Positions 5,096 to 5,986 of a DNA stretch of 5,986 nucleotides are shown in pieces. The stretch is taken from contig CALDJN010000259.1 in the NCBI GenBank assembly GCA_937901695.1, positions 1 to 5,986 of the forward strand. Direction: 5' to 3'. Source of the stretch: an uncultured Anaerocolumna sp. (GTDB taxonomy: Bacteria > Bacillota > Clostridia > Lachnospirales > Lachnospiraceae). The notes under the pieces were generated by a model that worked only from the letters and a program-made list of their open reading frames with translations, was not told where the DNA came from and did not search any database. Each line of letters starts with the position of its first letter. The first letter of the stretch is position 1. A program made the position numbers and the translations under genes.

Positions 5096-5238
5096 GTGCG
5101 CCCGGCGGGCGCACGTTTCAACGGGTGCAAGTCCCAAATCCGCTCGGTAGTGGGAAGGATATGGCCAATGGCAAGGGTGTCGCGGGTGACTGCGAATCTG
5201 AAGGAAGCAGGATGGTAAATCTCTGGTCTGACGTACAG
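5096..5238 (+). mobile_element. Group II intron 5' fragment (class C-like)
   Basis: The segment starts with the group II consensus GTGCG and continues with conserved domain I pieces: CAACGGGTGCAAGTCCC, CGCTCGGTAGTGG, AAGGATATGGCC, GGCAAGGGTGTCGCGGGTGAC, GAATCTGAAGGAAGC and GGTCTGACG. These match the start of clostridial group II introns as I know them. Its GC content is well above that of the flanks. It begins directly behind a terminator hairpin and T-run, the usual target of class C introns. The match fades at about 5238, so the rest of domain I, domains II-VI and the reverse transcriptase gene are all missing; it can neither splice nor move. The first 19 bases form a perfect 8-bp hairpin (5096-5103 with 5107-5114). 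The open frame on its reverse strand is not a gene. Confidence 0.88.
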
Positions 5239-5295
5239 TTATCCGTAAAAAATTATTATTAGTAACTTTTTTAAAAAAGTGTTTTCCAAGGCAAT

Positions 5296-5741
5296 TACAC
5301 AAGACTTATAGTAAATTAAGAGGTCTTTCTAAAAAACAAATCAAAAATAATATAGATACCTACAAGGTAAAATATGAAATAGAAAAATTATTTAATAAAA
5401 AGGTTGAAACCTTATCCTATGGGCAAAAAAGAATTGTTGCCACATTCATAGCTATGGTTTGTGGTAGTAAATGTATTATTTTAGACGAAGTAACAGAAGG
5501 ATTAGATGTTGAATCAAAAGCAATTTTATCTAAAATGCTGCTTGAAGTTAAAAAAGATAAAATCGTGATATTGGTTTCCCATGATTTAGAATTTATCGAA
5601 ACTTGTGCAGATTTTAATGTTTTTATAAAAGATGGAACTATAATTACAGTTAGTGAAAAAGCAGATGATTTAAAAACGTTATATAGTCAATATATGCAAT
5701 CAAAGGGGGGCTACAATGAGGTATCTAAGGGCAATAGTTGA
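5296..5741 (+). pseudogene. ABC transporter ATPase, N-terminal half lost
   Basis: The remnant is an ABC nucleotide-binding domain read in one frame. YSKLRGLSKKQIKNN (helical region after the Q-loop) begins at about 5307. Then come the signature LSYGQKR (5412-5432), Walker B CIILDE with D-loop EGLD (5472-5510), and the H-loop VSHD (5574-5585). A C-terminal tail ends at TGA 5739-5741. The Walker A motif, Q-loop and all upstream sequence are absent, replaced by the intron fragment and an AT-rich joint. There is no in-frame start codon until ATG 5454, which lies after the signature, so no working ATPase can be made. It overlaps the next permease gene by 26 bases, the usual ABC-2 ATPase/permease layout. 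Such pairs often export antimicrobial peptides or give resistance to them; which one is unknown here. Confidence 0.85.
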
Positions 5742-5986
5742 GGAATATAAAATCAATATTCTAGAATCTTTTAGCTATAAGTTCGGAATTATTTCTGACA
5801 TTCTAGTCTTTGGAATACTTCAAGCTTTCCTATTTTTTGCTAACACAGGTTCATCATTATCCAGCGCTTATAATTACAATAATAGCAAGGAACTTCTGCT
5901 TATTGGGTACATAACCTGGATGCTTTCATGCAAGTGTATATCAAATATAGGCGGCGAAATAAAAAATGAAATGGCTATAGGAACCT
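5716..5986 (+). CDS. ABC-2 type permease, partial (runs off the window)
   Basis: The first 90 codons of a membrane permease starting MRYLRAIVEEYKINILESFSYKFGIISDI, a beginning typical of ABC-2 type transporters: an amphipathic N-terminal helix, then a first membrane segment at about residues 25-43. A second segment lies at about 60-78 (LLLIGYITWMLSCKCISNIG), followed by the cytoplasmic GGEIKNEMAIGT, which fits the EI..G..E type motif of the family. The start ATG is preceded by a G-rich RBS (5703-5710, AAGGGGGG) and overlaps the end of the ATPase gene by 26 bases, indicating coupling. The partner ATPase is truncated, so this permease may be stranded without its energy source unless another copy exists. 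The gene continues beyond the window. Confidence 0.82.
   Translation, partial: MRYLRAIVEEYKINILESFSYKFGIISDILVFGILQAFLFFANTGSSLSSAYNYNNSKELLLIGYITWMLSCKCISNIGGEIKNEMAIGT

Noticed and set aside
5051..5302. Reverse-strand open frame of 83 codons
   Set aside because: It is antisense to the terminator and group II intron fragment, whose conserved RNA motifs explain the sequence.
5454..5741. ATG 5454 as the start of a real short ABC protein
   Set aside because: It would begin after the signature motif and lack Walker A; clear homology extends upstream in the same frame to about 5307, so this is a truncated gene.
1..5986. CRISPR array, tRNA or rRNA genes
   Set aside because: No regularly spaced repeats with unique spacers and no tRNA or rRNA signatures were found on either strand.

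Overview
The window is AT-rich. It has strong AGGAGG-type ribosome binding sites, a DUF503 (YlxP-like) gene, a rubrerythrin, a small Cys-rich metal-binding protein, a clostridial-type DDE transposase remnant and a group II intron fragment. Together these point to a low-GC, probably anaerobic Firmicute of the class Clostridia. I cannot name the genus from this sequence.

Layout. From 1 to 725, a reverse-strand DUF503 gene (181-462) lies between two copies of a non-coding MITE-like repeat; only the second copy (525-725) has well-kept 14-bp ends. From 868 to 1174, a three-unit 15-bp tandem repeat leads into an 8-cysteine small protein gene. From 1212 to 2830 is a rubrerythrin neighbourhood: a decayed partial copy of rubrerythrin (1212-1383), a 5'-eroded XRE/cupin regulator (intact from 1611), then the complete rubrerythrin gene with promoter, RBS and terminator (2121-2830). 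From about 2850 to 3180 there is a protein-free, strongly structured segment that I read as an orphan non-coding RNA. It most resembles, from memory, the HEARO/IscB omega-RNA class, but no iscB lies beside it. It is followed by a promoter and a possible 13-codon ORF (3256-3297). From 3394 to 3775 is a frameshifted reverse-strand transposase remnant.

From 3822 to 5091 is the most interesting protein-coding unit: a secreted 256-residue protein of bacteriocin-like architecture. Its gene overlaps, by 11 bases, the gene of a 120-residue four-helix membrane protein, as expected of a toxin-immunity pair. The unit is closed by a terminator. A truncated group II intron (5096-5238) sits directly behind that terminator, the usual site of class C introns, and is followed by the C-terminal half of an ABC transporter ATPase (about 5296-5741). 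The start of its overlapping membrane permease (5716 to the window end) comes next.

The intact genes are DUF503, the Cys-rich protein, rubrerythrin and the secreted/membrane pair. They are separated by broken pieces of at least four other units: transposase, intron, ABC transporter and duplicate rubrerythrin. This looks like a rearrangement-prone accessory stretch, with oxidative-stress and possible bacteriocin functions surviving among the debris. No CRISPR array, tRNA or rRNA was seen.
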